Positions 44,574 through 52,277 of a stretch of DNA of 64,000 bases are shown here, piece by piece; positions within the stretch are counted from its first letter, which is position 1; each line of letters starts with the position of its first letter. Where the stretch lies: positions 310,001 through 374,000 of the forward strand of contig CAYROO010000004.1 of assembly GCA_964425915.1 (NCBI GenBank). The letters are read 5' to 3'. The notes under the pieces are model-generated. The model ran no database searches, was not told where the DNA came from, and saw nothing but the letters and a program-made list of their open reading frames with translations. Source of the stretch: Polycyclovorans sp964425915 (GTDB lineage Bacteria > Pseudomonadota > Gammaproteobacteria > Nevskiales > Nevskiaceae). The translations under genes and the position numbers were made by a program.

Positions 44574-45329
44574 ATGCCGACGCGAGCCGCAACGAAAACC
44601 GACAAGAATGCCAGCCGGAGCGCTCCGGCCAAGGCGAAGACGGTTTCGGCCAAACCGGCCAAGCGCGCCACTGCAGCCAAGGCTAGCGCCCCGAAACCCG
44701 TTACCAAGGCCACGGCCGTGAAGACCGCCCAAAAGGCTGCCAAGACCAGCCCATCAACCCGCAAGCCGGCCGCCTCAAAGGCGGCTCCTGCCAAAAAGCC
44801 TTTAATGACAGCCAAAACCCCCGCACCGAAGTCCAAGCCTGCCCCCCGGGCCGCCAAGAAGGCCAGCTCAGGAAAAGCCGAAGCTGCCGCAGCCAAAACC
44901 CGTGCTGCCGTGATCAACGGTCAGCTGTCGGAAGACCAGATCCGGCAAATGTCCGATGATGACTATATGAACGAAGCCCAGCTGAGCTTCTTCCGTGAGC
45001 GGCTGATGGCCATGCGAGCCGAAGTGCTTGCGCGGGAGGTCGACGTCAAGGAACGCCTGCATCAGCGCGAGGTGTTTGCCGACCCCGCTGACCGTGCCAC
45101 CGCGGAAGAAGAGCATTGGCTGGATCTCCGCCTGCGCGAGCGCGAATCGCTGTTGCTGCGCAAGATCGACGAAGCCCTCAAGCGGATCGTCGACCGCGAG
45201 TATGGCTACTGCGAGAAGACCGGCGACCCGATTGGCATTCCCCGCCTGCTGGCGCGTCCGACCGCCACCGTCTGCGTCGATATCAAAGGCCAGGACGAAC
45301 GTGTCGAAGCGCAGTATCGGGACCGCTGA
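44574..45329 (+). CDS. dksA: RNA polymerase-binding transcription factor DksA, long form
   Basis: Binds the RNA polymerase secondary channel and with ppGpp controls rRNA and amino-acid promoters. Residues 1-110 are a Lys/Ala/Pro-rich, H1-like tail. The core (111-251) has the coiled coil with the tip acidic residues Asp170 and Asp173 in FADPADRAT and the GYCEKTGDPIGIPRLLARPTATVC zinc-finger fold. Only Cys213 and Cys234 of the four zinc ligands remain; the others are Thr216 and Ile237. The protein is thus likely zinc-independent or weakly zinc-binding, like DksA2-type proteins. Own promoter at 44512. Confidence 0.93.
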   Translation: MPTRAATKTDKNASRSAPAKAKTVSAKPAKRATAAKASAPKPVTKATAVKTAQKAAKTSPSTRKPAASKAAPAKKPLMTAKTPAPKSKPAPRAAKKASSGKAEAAAAKTRAAVINGQLSEDQIRQMSDDDYMNEAQLSFFRERLMAMRAEVLAREVDVKERLHQREVFADPADRATAEEEHWLDLRLRERESLLLRKIDEALKRIVDREYGYCEKTGDPIGIPRLLARPTATVCVDIKGQDERVEAQYRDR

Positions 45330-45355
45330 GCGTTGAAAAATTCCGCGATGACATC

Positions 45356-45383
45356 TTGACTTCGGGACGGCCATCGCTAGAAT
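45356..45383 (+). promoter_or_regulatory. Promoter of tRNA-Gly
   Basis: TTGACT (45356-45361) and TAGAAT (45378-45383) with 16 bases between, followed by a GC-rich discriminator (ACGCGGC) typical of stringently controlled stable-RNA promoters. It lies 17 nt ahead of the tRNA 5' end. Confidence 0.75.
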
Positions 45384-45400
45384 ACGCGGCACACAGTGAT

Positions 45401-45476
45401 GCGGGTGTAGCTCAGTTGGTAGAGCGCGACCTTGCCAAGGTCGAGGTCACGAGTTCGAGCCTCGTTACCCGCTCCA
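45401..45476 (+). tRNA. tRNA-Gly(GCC)
   Basis: Full cloverleaf of 76 nt: acceptor GCGGGTG pairs with TACCCGC, anticodon loop TTGCCAA gives GCC, T-loop GTTCGAG, and CCA is encoded at 45474-45476. Promoter upstream and terminator downstream. Confidence 0.97.
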
Positions 45477-45483
45477 AGTCTTC

Positions 45484-45512
45484 AAGCCCCGGTTGCAAGA
45501 ACGGGGCTTTTT
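45484..45512 (+). terminator. Terminator between tRNA-Gly and tRNA-Cys
   Basis: AAGCCCCG (45484-45491) pairs with CGGGGCTT (45502-45509), loop of 10, followed by TTT. It implies that tRNA-Cys is at least partly transcribed from its own promoter. Confidence 0.75.
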
Positions 45513-45543
45513 AGTTTCGGCGAAGCATCATGTTTCCCGCGCA

Positions 45544-45617
45544 GGCTGGGTGGCAGAGTGGTTATGCAGCGGACTGCAAATCCGCGTACGTCGGTTCAAT
45601 TCCGGCCCCAGCCTCCA
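45544..45617 (+). tRNA. tRNA-Cys(GCA)
   Basis: 74-nt cloverleaf: acceptor GGCTGGG with CCCAGCC, anticodon GCA in ACTGCAAAT, T-arm GTTCAAT, encoded CCA at 45615-45617. It lies 67 nt after tRNA-Gly; no clear promoter of its own was found. Confidence 0.96.
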
Positions 45618-45669
45618 CAGCCGATACGAAGCCTCTGACGCCGAACGTCGTTGCCGCAGCCTAGGTCAC

Positions 45670-46509
45670 TCAGATCGCCAGCCGCTGCAGAGGTACCACG
45701 TTCTCTCTTGGCGCCATCGGCGCCTCCTGAGACGGCGCTGGCACTGGAGAGGCCGGCTCTCCCACCCGCGTGGTCACCGACATCAGGGGTAGACGATCCG
45801 CCGCCAGGGCGACCGTCACGGGGGCCTGCCGTCCGCTCTTGGCGCGAAATACGTGCAACATCTGGGCATCGGCACGGCGCAGTACATGCCCCTCAGGATT
45901 GGTCAGCACCGTCATCAGCGGAATGGCGCCGGCATTGTTGAGATCGGCGGCCTTCAGCAGATGCCATTCCAGAATCGGCGAGCGGCCGCCCATCTCGGTG
46001 ATCGGCCGCACCAGCCGCCATCCGAGCGCGTCCATCAAGGGAAATTCCAATCGTGGCACCAGGGTGCCAGCGCGCGCCTCGCGGGACAGGATGGCCCACT
46101 CGTATGCGTTTTCCAGGCGCCAGTCGTTATGGCGGACCGTGGTGTAGCCGACTGTCTGGGCCATCAGCCGCTCCACTTCGTTCTGCTGCGCCGGATCCCG
46201 CAGCACAAAAAAGACTGGAAACTGCCGAATCGAGCACTGATCAAAGCAGTAAACGGAGAGGGTCTCCCGAGACAGATCGATTCGGCGCTCAGACTGCAGG
46301 GGGCGGAAGATCACTTTGCGCAGCTCATAGTCGCGCTCGGCCGCGACACCGCGGGTCACGGTCTCGATCTCGGCGAGCTCAGCGGCCACAAAGTTGGTAC
46401 AGAGATCGTGCCCGTAGCCGTGCAGCACGAACAATGACGAGAACGCCGCTGCCGGCTGATGATGCAAAAGGGCTGCGACCACCTCGTAAGGCGTCGCAGG
46501 GCGCAACAT
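45670..46509 (-). CDS. Uncharacterised protein
   Basis: 279 aa with no signal peptide or membrane helix, not recognised. Features: an N-terminal SSLFVLHGYGHDLCTNFVAAELAE stretch, a middle with FFVLRDPAQQNEVERLM and TVRHNDWRLENAYEWAILSREA, and a conserved-looking PITEMGGRSPILEWHLLKAADLNNAGA. The mixed strand/helix pattern looks like a real folded protein. Start chosen at ATG 46509; an in-frame GTG at 46539 is possible. It is the 3'-most minus-strand gene between tRNA-Cys and tRNA-Leu, 53 nt after another unknown gene. Confidence 0.6.
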   Translation of the reverse strand: MLRPATPYEVVAALLHHQPAAAFSSLFVLHGYGHDLCTNFVAAELAEIETVTRGVAAERDYELRKVIFRPLQSERRIDLSRETLSVYCFDQCSIRQFPVFFVLRDPAQQNEVERLMAQTVGYTTVRHNDWRLENAYEWAILSREARAGTLVPRLEFPLMDALGWRLVRPITEMGGRSPILEWHLLKAADLNNAGAIPLMTVLTNPEGHVLRRADAQMLHVFRAKSGRQAPVTVALAADRLPLMSVTTRVGEPASPVPAPSQEAPMAPRENVVPLQRLAI

Positions 46510-46562
46510 GGGGCTAGGGATGCTTGAACTCACGATCACCCGGGGGATTCAGCCGGCCTCCT

Positions 46563-46988
46563 TCAGGACTGGGGTGGGCCCTCCCCCGCCCCACGGACGG
46601 CTGGGTTTCCCACAGCGTCATTGTCCCCCTTTGGACGCCGCATGGGGGTTCCTTCGTCGGCCGGAAACCGCCACTCATTCAAGTCGAAGCCGCCCGATTT
46701 CATGGCCTTGTGTAGCTGATCGAGCGACTTCTGCGAGCCCTTGAGCGTGGTGAAGGTGGTCCCGGACCGGGTCACCATCGTGGTGATGCGTTCCAGCAAG
46801 ACGGCTCTGTCCCGTGCGGTGTTGAGGCCGCCACGGCGGGACGCCGCCCACTTTTCCGCACTGCGCCACTCATCGCTGGGCATGGCGGCTGCGCCTTGGC
46901 CGTCCACCACCCAGACGGCGACACCGCCATTGACGGTCACCCGTCCGCGTTGCAGTGCCTGTTCCAACAATGTCGGTTCTCGCGCCAT
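46563..46988 (-). CDS. Uncharacterised small protein
   Basis: 141 aa, not recognised. CAGGAGCG lies 7 nt before ATG 46988, a good ribosome binding site. The first 105 residues look folded (REPTLLEQALQRGRVTVNGG, SDEWRSAEKWAASRRG, TMVTRSGTTFTTLKGSQKSLDQLHKAM) and the last 35 are Pro/Gly/Asp-rich and probably disordered. It lies 39 nt downstream of tRNA-Leu on the same strand and 53 nt ahead of the other unknown gene, so the two may be one unit read from the tRNA-Leu side. Confidence 0.58.
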   Translation of the reverse strand: MAREPTLLEQALQRGRVTVNGGVAVWVVDGQGAAAMPSDEWRSAEKWAASRRGGLNTARDRAVLLERITTMVTRSGTTFTTLKGSQKSLDQLHKAMKSGGFDLNEWRFPADEGTPMRRPKGDNDAVGNPAVRGAGEGPPQS

Positions 46989-47027
46989 CAGCGCTCCTGG
47001 GTTTGAGAAAGCCCGGACAAAGAAGAA

Positions 47028-47112
47028 TGGTGCGCCCGGCCGGGGTCGAACCGGCATGCCCGAAGGCGGGAAATTTTAAGTCTCCTGCGTCTACCAATTT
47101 CGCCACAGGCGC
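47028..47112 (-). tRNA. tRNA-Leu(UAA)
   Basis: 85-nt class II tRNA on the minus strand: acceptor GCGCCTG with CGGGCGC, anticodon TAA in ACTTAAAAT, a variable arm with GCCTTCGGGC, T-loop GTTCGAC, encoded CCA. It follows pgsA by 40 nt, as tRNA genes do after pgsA in E. coli. Confidence 0.96.
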
Positions 47113-47152
47113 GTGGCGCGATGCTACACCAGACCTCCGGATCACGGCGCCA

Positions 47153-47719
47153 TCAGGGTGTGACGGATTCCCGCATCATCGGCCAGGCGGCGCGCAGGTA
47201 AAGCACCATGCTCCACAGCGTCAACACGGCCGCCACGAACAGCAGGCCATAGCCGAGGTCATACCAGGGAATGCCAAACAGCGGGATTTCCCACAACATC
47301 ATGCCAATTGCGGTCATCTGGAAACCGGTCTTCCACTTGCCGATCCAGCTGACCGCCACGCTTGCGCGACTGCCGAGCTCTGCCATCCATTCACGCAGCG
47401 CCGAGATGGTGATCTCACGGCCGATGATCACGCAAACCAGGATCGCCAGGATGCCGCCGGGTCGGTCTTCGAGCAGCATCACCAGGCTGGTCGCGACCAA
47501 CAGCTTGTCCGCCACCGGGTCGAGAAACGCGCCGAATCGAGAAGTCTGGTTCCAGCGCCGCGCCAGGTAACCGTCCAGCCAATCGGTGATGCTGGCGGCG
47601 ACGTACACCAGCGTGGCGACCTGCCGGGCGTACGGTATCGGCAGGTAGAACAGGCCGAGCACCACGGGGATCGCAGCGACCCGCAGCAAGGTCAGGGTCA
47701 GGGGCAAGGTCAGGGTCAT
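47153..47719 (-). CDS. pgsA: CDP-diacylglycerol-glycerol-3-phosphate 3-phosphatidyltransferase
   Basis: Inner-membrane enzyme that makes phosphatidylglycerophosphate, the first committed step to PG and cardiolipin. Seen: the CDP-alcohol phosphotransferase motif in DWLDGYLARRWNQTSRFGAFLDPVADK, with the three Asp ligands, and about five hydrophobic helices. 188 aa. The N-terminus MTLTLPLTLTLLRV is encoded by three near-copies of an 8-base unit. It follows uvrC by 24 nt; the gacA-uvrC-pgsA-tRNA order is conserved in Gammaproteobacteria. Confidence 0.95.
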   Translation of the reverse strand: MTLTLPLTLTLLRVAAIPVVLGLFYLPIPYARQVATLVYVAASITDWLDGYLARRWNQTSRFGAFLDPVADKLLVATSLVMLLEDRPGGILAILVCVIIGREITISALREWMAELGSRASVAVSWIGKWKTGFQMTAIGMMLWEIPLFGIPWYDLGYGLLFVAAVLTLWSMVLYLRAAWPMMRESVTP

Positions 47720-47743
47720 GCGGCCAGTGTAAGCGCGCTGGGG

Positions 47744-49579
47744 TCAGGTCTGGAAATGGCGATGAATCCGTTCGGCCAGCCGCCGCGAAATGCCGTCAAC
47801 ACGCGCAATTTCATCCACCGATGCCCGCCGTAATTGCGGCAGACCACCAAAACTGCGCAGCAGGGCGCGCTTGCGGGCCGGCCCCAAGCCCTCGATGGTG
47901 TCCAGATCGGAACCCAGTCGGGCCTTGTCACGGCGACCACGGTGGCCGGTGATGGCGAATCGGTGCGCTTCATCACGGATGCGCTGGATCAAATGCAGGG
48001 CCGGGGAGTCCGGCGGCAGTCGCATCGGCAGATCCCGCTCCGGCAGGATCAACTCTTCCAGCCCGGCCTTGCGCGTCGGGCCCTTGGCCACCCCCACCAC
48101 GCGAACGTCGGTGAAGTCGACCGATTCAAGACCCTCCAAGGCCGCCTGCAATTGCCCTTGCCCGCCGTCGATCAGCAGCAAGTCCGGTGCTTGCACCTCA
48201 CCGCCCTTGACCCGCGCAAAACGACGCGACACCGCCTGTCGTATGGCCGCGTAATCGTCACCCGGGGTTATGCCATCGATATTGAACTTGCGGTACGCCG
48301 TCTTCAGCGGCCCTGCCTCATTGAAAACGACGCAGGAGGCCACCGCCCGTTCACCGCCGGTGTGCGAGATATCGAAGCATTCCAACCGCCGCGGCGGGCG
48401 CTCCAGGTCAAGCGCACGCTGTAGTTCCAGCAAGCGTTGATCCATGCTGGCGATGTCCGCCAGATGGGTTGACAGGGCCTGGTTGGCGGTCTGCTGTGCC
48501 ATCTCCAACAAGCGCTTCTTGGGGCCGCGCTGCGGCACGCCAAGACGCACCTTACGGCCGGCGGCACGACCGAGTGCCTCCTCGATCCAGCTGACGTCCT
48601 CGGGGGCGTGACTGAGCAGGACTTCGGCTGGCGCCGGCTGCTGCAGGTAGTGTTGCCCCAGAAAGCTCTCCAGCAATGCCTCGGCGTCGGCATGCGGCGG
48701 ATGCCGTGGAAAGTGACTGCGGTGTCCCAGGTTCATGCCGTCGCGCACCGACATGACCACCACGCAGGAGTGACTTCCATGCGGAGCCACCACGACGACA
48801 TCAAGCGTGTCGGCACCGCCCGTCATGTTGCGGCTTTCGCGCACCCGCTTGAGTGCGGCGATCTGATCGCGAAGCCTTGCCGCACGTTCAAACTCAAGCG
48901 CCTCGGCAGCCTGCTCCATTTCGACCGCCAGCTCCGTCGCCAGCTCGTCCGCCTTGCCTTCCAGCAGCCTTCGCGCATTGCGCAGGTCACGCGCATAGTC
49001 GGCCTCGCTGATCAACCCGACGCAAGGTGCAGAACACCGATGGATCTGGTGCTGCAGGCAGGCGCGGTCCCGGTGCGCGAAGAAGCTGTCGCGGCAGGGG
49101 CGCAAGCGAAACAGCTTCTGCAGGGTATAGAGGGTTTCGCGAACAGCTGTCGCGCTCGGAAACGGCCCAAAGTACTGGTCTTGACCCCGCTTCTCACCGC
49201 GGTAGTAGCTGATTCGCGGATACGCATGCGCCGAGAAGCGGACGTAGGGATAGCTCTTGTCGTCGCGGTACAGGATGTTGTAGCGGGGCTGAAGTTCCTT
49301 GATCAGCGTCGCCTCGAGGATCAGTGCCTCATCCTCGGTATGCGTGACCGTCACTTCAATGCGCCGGATCTGCGAGACCATGCTCTCGATCCGAACGTCG
49401 CCCGAGGCGCGCAGGAAATAGCTGCTCACCCGCTTGCGTAGGTTTCGCGCCTTGCCCACATAAAGCAACTCGCCCTGCCCGCCATACATCCGGTAGACCC
49501 CAGGCTGTGCGGTCAGCTGCTGCAGAAAGCCGCGGGCGTCGAACGCCGCGGGTGCGGGCGACTCAGGCGGCGGGCTCAC
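47744..49579 (-). CDS. uvrC: UvrABC excinuclease subunit C
   Basis: Makes both incisions around DNA lesions. Seen: GIY-YIG N domain (QPGVYRMYGGQGELLYVGKARNLRKRVSSYF), four-residue spaced UVR helix region, the RNase H-like C-terminal nuclease domain with LECFDISHTGGERAVASCVVF and LLIDGGQGQL, and C-terminal HhH repeats (LGPARKRALLRSFGGL and RRLAERIHRHF). 611 aa. GTG start overlaps the end of gacA by 17 nt, so translation is coupled. Confidence 0.96.
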   Translation of the reverse strand: MSPPPESPAPAAFDARGFLQQLTAQPGVYRMYGGQGELLYVGKARNLRKRVSSYFLRASGDVRIESMVSQIRRIEVTVTHTEDEALILEATLIKELQPRYNILYRDDKSYPYVRFSAHAYPRISYYRGEKRGQDQYFGPFPSATAVRETLYTLQKLFRLRPCRDSFFAHRDRACLQHQIHRCSAPCVGLISEADYARDLRNARRLLEGKADELATELAVEMEQAAEALEFERAARLRDQIAALKRVRESRNMTGGADTLDVVVVAPHGSHSCVVVMSVRDGMNLGHRSHFPRHPPHADAEALLESFLGQHYLQQPAPAEVLLSHAPEDVSWIEEALGRAAGRKVRLGVPQRGPKKRLLEMAQQTANQALSTHLADIASMDQRLLELQRALDLERPPRRLECFDISHTGGERAVASCVVFNEAGPLKTAYRKFNIDGITPGDDYAAIRQAVSRRFARVKGGEVQAPDLLLIDGGQGQLQAALEGLESVDFTDVRVVGVAKGPTRKAGLEELILPERDLPMRLPPDSPALHLIQRIRDEAHRFAITGHRGRRDKARLGSDLDTIEGLGPARKRALLRSFGGLPQLRRASVDEIARVDGISRRLAERIHRHFQT

Positions 49580-50216
49580 TCTTTTCGTCTAGCAGGCCAT
49601 AGCGCATCGCCATGCGGGTAAGTTCCACGTCGTTGCTCACCCCAAGTTTTTCGAACAACCGGTAGCGATAGGTGCTGACCGTCTTGGGCGACAGGTGCAG
49701 ACGATCGGAAATATCCTGGGTGGAGTGCCCTTTGGTAACCATCAACATCACCTGGGTCTCGCGCTGGCTGAGCTGTTCGAACGGCGAATCGCTCTTGCCC
49801 TTGACCAGACTGGCGGCCAGATTGCCTGCCACGTCCGCGGCCACATAATGGCCGCCGCCGTTGACGCGACGAATGGCGGCGACCACTTCGTCGGCGGCCG
49901 AATCCTTGCTCAGATAACCGGCTGCGCCGGCTGCCAATAGCCGGCTGGGGTACGGTTCCTCCAGATGCATCGAGACCACGATGATCTTCACATCCGGCAG
50001 GCGCTGCTTCAGGCGCCGGGTGGTCTCAAGACCGCCAATCCCCGGCATGTTGATATCCATCAGGACCACCTCCGGCGCGTTGCTGCGGGCCAGCTCCAGT
50101 GCCTCCTCGCCAGTGCTCGCCTCGGCCACCACCTCCATATCGGCAATCTCCGCCAACACGCGCTTCAACCCTGCCCGCACCAGACGATGGTCGTCCACCA
50201 GCATGATCTTGATCAT
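49563..50216 (-). CDS. gacA: Response regulator GacA/UvrY
   Basis: LuxR-type regulator of the Gac/Rsm network, normally phosphorylated by GacS/BarA and activating small RNAs that titrate CsrA. Seen: receiver with DD at 8-9, Asp54 in VVLMDINMPGIGGLETTRRL, Lys in YLSKDSAADE, and C-terminal HTH with LSQRETQVMLMVTKGHSTQDISDRL and SPKTVSTYRYRLFEKLGV. 217 aa. The position ahead of uvrC is the diagnostic context for GacA/UvrY. Confidence 0.95.
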   Translation of the reverse strand: MIKIMLVDDHRLVRAGLKRVLAEIADMEVVAEASTGEEALELARSNAPEVVLMDINMPGIGGLETTRRLKQRLPDVKIIVVSMHLEEPYPSRLLAAGAAGYLSKDSAADEVVAAIRRVNGGGHYVAADVAGNLAASLVKGKSDSPFEQLSQRETQVMLMVTKGHSTQDISDRLHLSPKTVSTYRYRLFEKLGVSNDVELTRMAMRYGLLDEKSEPAA

Positions 50217-50295
50217 TATGTTCTCTTGCTGCGACTGCTTAGCCGCTCCACATCGCAGTTTAGGTCAGACGCCGATTCGTCGCATCCGGCAAAAG

Positions 50296-50844
50296 TTACC
50301 CAGTGCTGGACATTTCCAACAGCATCTTGAGTCGCATCAGGCCCTTCTCATACTGCGGCCCGAGCATGCCCTCCAGCAGCAACAGAAAGTAGCGGCCCAG
50401 CAACTGGTTGCCGACATCGGTGCGATAGGACCAGGTGACACGCGTTCCTTGCGATTCCGGGCTCAGCGTGAAGGTGCTGATGTTGTCGGATGCAAAACCA
50501 CTGAACTGGACCTGCATCTGCACCCGCACCGGCGCTTCACTGAGGATGATCTCCTGGCTGCCACTGCCCACCGAGGGGTTGTCGCTGTGCCATTGATGGC
50601 GGGCGCCCTCGCCTGCCGGCGGGCCTGAAATTACCTGTCGTGCACCTGGGTCCAAGTCGGCCCACGGCGACCACTCATCGAAACGCTCAAAGCTGTTGAC
50701 GGCAGCGAATACCTCTTGCTGCGGGGCATCAATCACGATCTCGCGCGATAGGGTCGCCACCGACGGCAACAACAGATAACCCACCAGCACGACCAGCAGC
50801 ACCAGGCCAACTACAGCCGCCGAAATCCATCCGAGAACTCGCAT
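50296..50844 (-). CDS. Membrane-anchored SRPBCC (polyketide cyclase-type) protein
   Basis: 182 aa. One N-terminal membrane helix (residues 5-28, WISAAVVGLVLLVVLVGYLLL), then a START-like domain: REIVIDAPQQEVFAAVNSFERFDEWSPWADLDP, strands to RVTWSYRTDVGNQLLGRYFLL, and a closing helix. The DEWSPWA motif is typical of Polyketide_cyc2-type proteins. The ligand is unknown. It lies 79 nt upstream of gacA and is separated from aceA by a strong terminator. Confidence 0.78.
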   Translation of the reverse strand: MRVLGWISAAVVGLVLLVVLVGYLLLPSVATLSREIVIDAPQQEVFAAVNSFERFDEWSPWADLDPGARQVISGPPAGEGARHQWHSDNPSVGSGSQEIILSEAPVRVQMQVQFSGFASDNISTFTLSPESQGTRVTWSYRTDVGNQLLGRYFLLLLEGMLGPQYEKGLMRLKMLLEMSSTG

Positions 50845-50864
50845 CAGTCAGGGCTCCAGCCAAA

Positions 50865-50892
50865 AAAAAGGCGCTCCAGGGAGCGCCTTTTT
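50865..50892 (-). terminator. Terminator downstream of aceA
   Basis: AAAAAGGCGCTC (50865-50876) and GAGCGCCTTTTT (50881-50892) form a perfect twelve-base stem with a four-base CAGG loop. On the minus strand it ends with a run of at least five T, 17 nt after the aceA stop. It also reads on the plus strand. Confidence 0.9.
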
Positions 50893-50909
50893 AACACTGA
50901 ATCAAGAAC

Positions 50910-52217
50910 TCAGTGGAACTGCTCTTCTTCGGTTGAGCCGCTCAGTGCCTTGACCGACGAGCTGCCACCCTGGATCACGGTGGTGACGTCGTCGAAGTAG
51001 CCAGCACCCACTTCCTGCTGGTGCGACACAAAGGTGTAGCCCTGCTCGCGTGCCTTGAACTCCGGCTCCTGCACCATTTCGGTGTAGTGCTTCATGCCTT
51101 CGCCGCGCGCGTAGTTGTAGGCGAACTGGAAGGTGTTGTACCAGTTGATGTGGATGCCCGCGAGGGTGATGAACTGATACTTGTAACCCAGCGCCGACAG
51201 CTCGTCCTGGAACTTGGCAATGGTCTTGTCGTCGAGGTTCTTCTTCCAATTGAACGACGGCGAGCAGTTGTAGCTCAGCAGCTTGCCCGGGCACTCCTTC
51301 AGCACAGCCTGCGCAAACTCGCGCGCGAAGCCGAGGTCCGGCGTACCGGTTTCACACCACACCAGGTCAGCGTACGGGGCGTAGGCGACACCGCGGGAAA
51401 TGGCCTGCTCCAGACCGTTCTTGACGCGATAGAAGCCTTCCTGGGTGCGCTCACCGGTGAGGAAGGGCTTGTCGTTGGCGTCGTAATCGGAGGTCAGCAG
51501 GTTGGCTGCTTCGGCATCGGTACGGGCAAGCACAATGGTCGGAACGCCCATGACGTCCGCAGCAAAGCGGGCTGCAATCAGCTTCTCGATGGCTTCGCGG
51601 GTCGGCACCAGCACCTTGCCGCCCATGTGACCGCACTTCTTGACGGCAGCCAGCTGATCTTCGAAGTGCACGCCGGCAGCGCCCGCGGCAATCATGTTCT
51701 TCATCAGTTCGAAGGCGTTGAGTACACCGCCGAAGCCGGCTTCGGCATCCGCCACGATCGGCAGGAAGTAATCGACGAACTCGGGGGAGCCCGGCTCAAC
51801 ACCCTTGCCCCACTGGATCTCATCGGCGCGCTTGAAGGTGTTGTTGATGCGACGCACCATCGTCGGCACGGAGTCGTAGGCGTACAGCGACTGGTCCGGA
51901 TACATGGTTTCGGACGTGTTGCCGTCCGCGGCCACCTGCCAGCCGGACAGGTACACGGCCTCCAGGCCAGCCTTGGCCTGCTGCATGGCCTGACCGGCGG
52001 TGATGGCGCCGAACGCATTCACATAACCTTTCTTGGCACCGCCGTTGACCGCCTTCCAGAGCTTTTCGGCACCGTTCTTGGCGAGGGTGTGCTCGACCTG
52101 CACGCTGCCACGCAGCCGGACCACGTCAGCCGCGGAATACCCGCGCTTGACGTTCTTCCAGCGGGGGTTGGTCGCCCAGTCTTGCTCAAGGGCCTTGATT
52201 TGCTCTTCACGGGTCAT
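50910..52217 (-). CDS. aceA: Isocitrate lyase
   Basis: First glyoxylate-shunt enzyme: isocitrate to glyoxylate and succinate. Seen: KRGYSAADVVRLRGSVQVEHTLA at the N-terminus, SGWQVAADGN, the catalytic loop KKCGHMGGKVLVPT, and NCSPSFNWKKNLDD. 435 aa is the short bacterial form. CAGGAAC precedes the start at 52217. It is the second gene of aceB-aceA (60-nt gap) and matches cells that grow on fatty acids or acetate. Confidence 0.97.
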   Translation of the reverse strand: MTREEQIKALEQDWATNPRWKNVKRGYSAADVVRLRGSVQVEHTLAKNGAEKLWKAVNGGAKKGYVNAFGAITAGQAMQQAKAGLEAVYLSGWQVAADGNTSETMYPDQSLYAYDSVPTMVRRINNTFKRADEIQWGKGVEPGSPEFVDYFLPIVADAEAGFGGVLNAFELMKNMIAAGAAGVHFEDQLAAVKKCGHMGGKVLVPTREAIEKLIAARFAADVMGVPTIVLARTDAEAANLLTSDYDANDKPFLTGERTQEGFYRVKNGLEQAISRGVAYAPYADLVWCETGTPDLGFAREFAQAVLKECPGKLLSYNCSPSFNWKKNLDDKTIAKFQDELSALGYKYQFITLAGIHINWYNTFQFAYNYARGEGMKHYTEMVQEPEFKAREQGYTFVSHQQEVGAGYFDDVTTVIQGGSSSVKALSGSTEEEQFH

Positions 52218-52277
52218 GTTCAGCCGTTCCTGTGGATTAAAGGGAAAGGAGGAGGAAAGTGCGGTGTCGGCCGCAGA

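Noticed and set aside
46955..47833. Plus-strand open frame over tRNA-Leu and pgsA
   Set aside because: It crosses a complete tRNA gene and lies antisense to pgsA.
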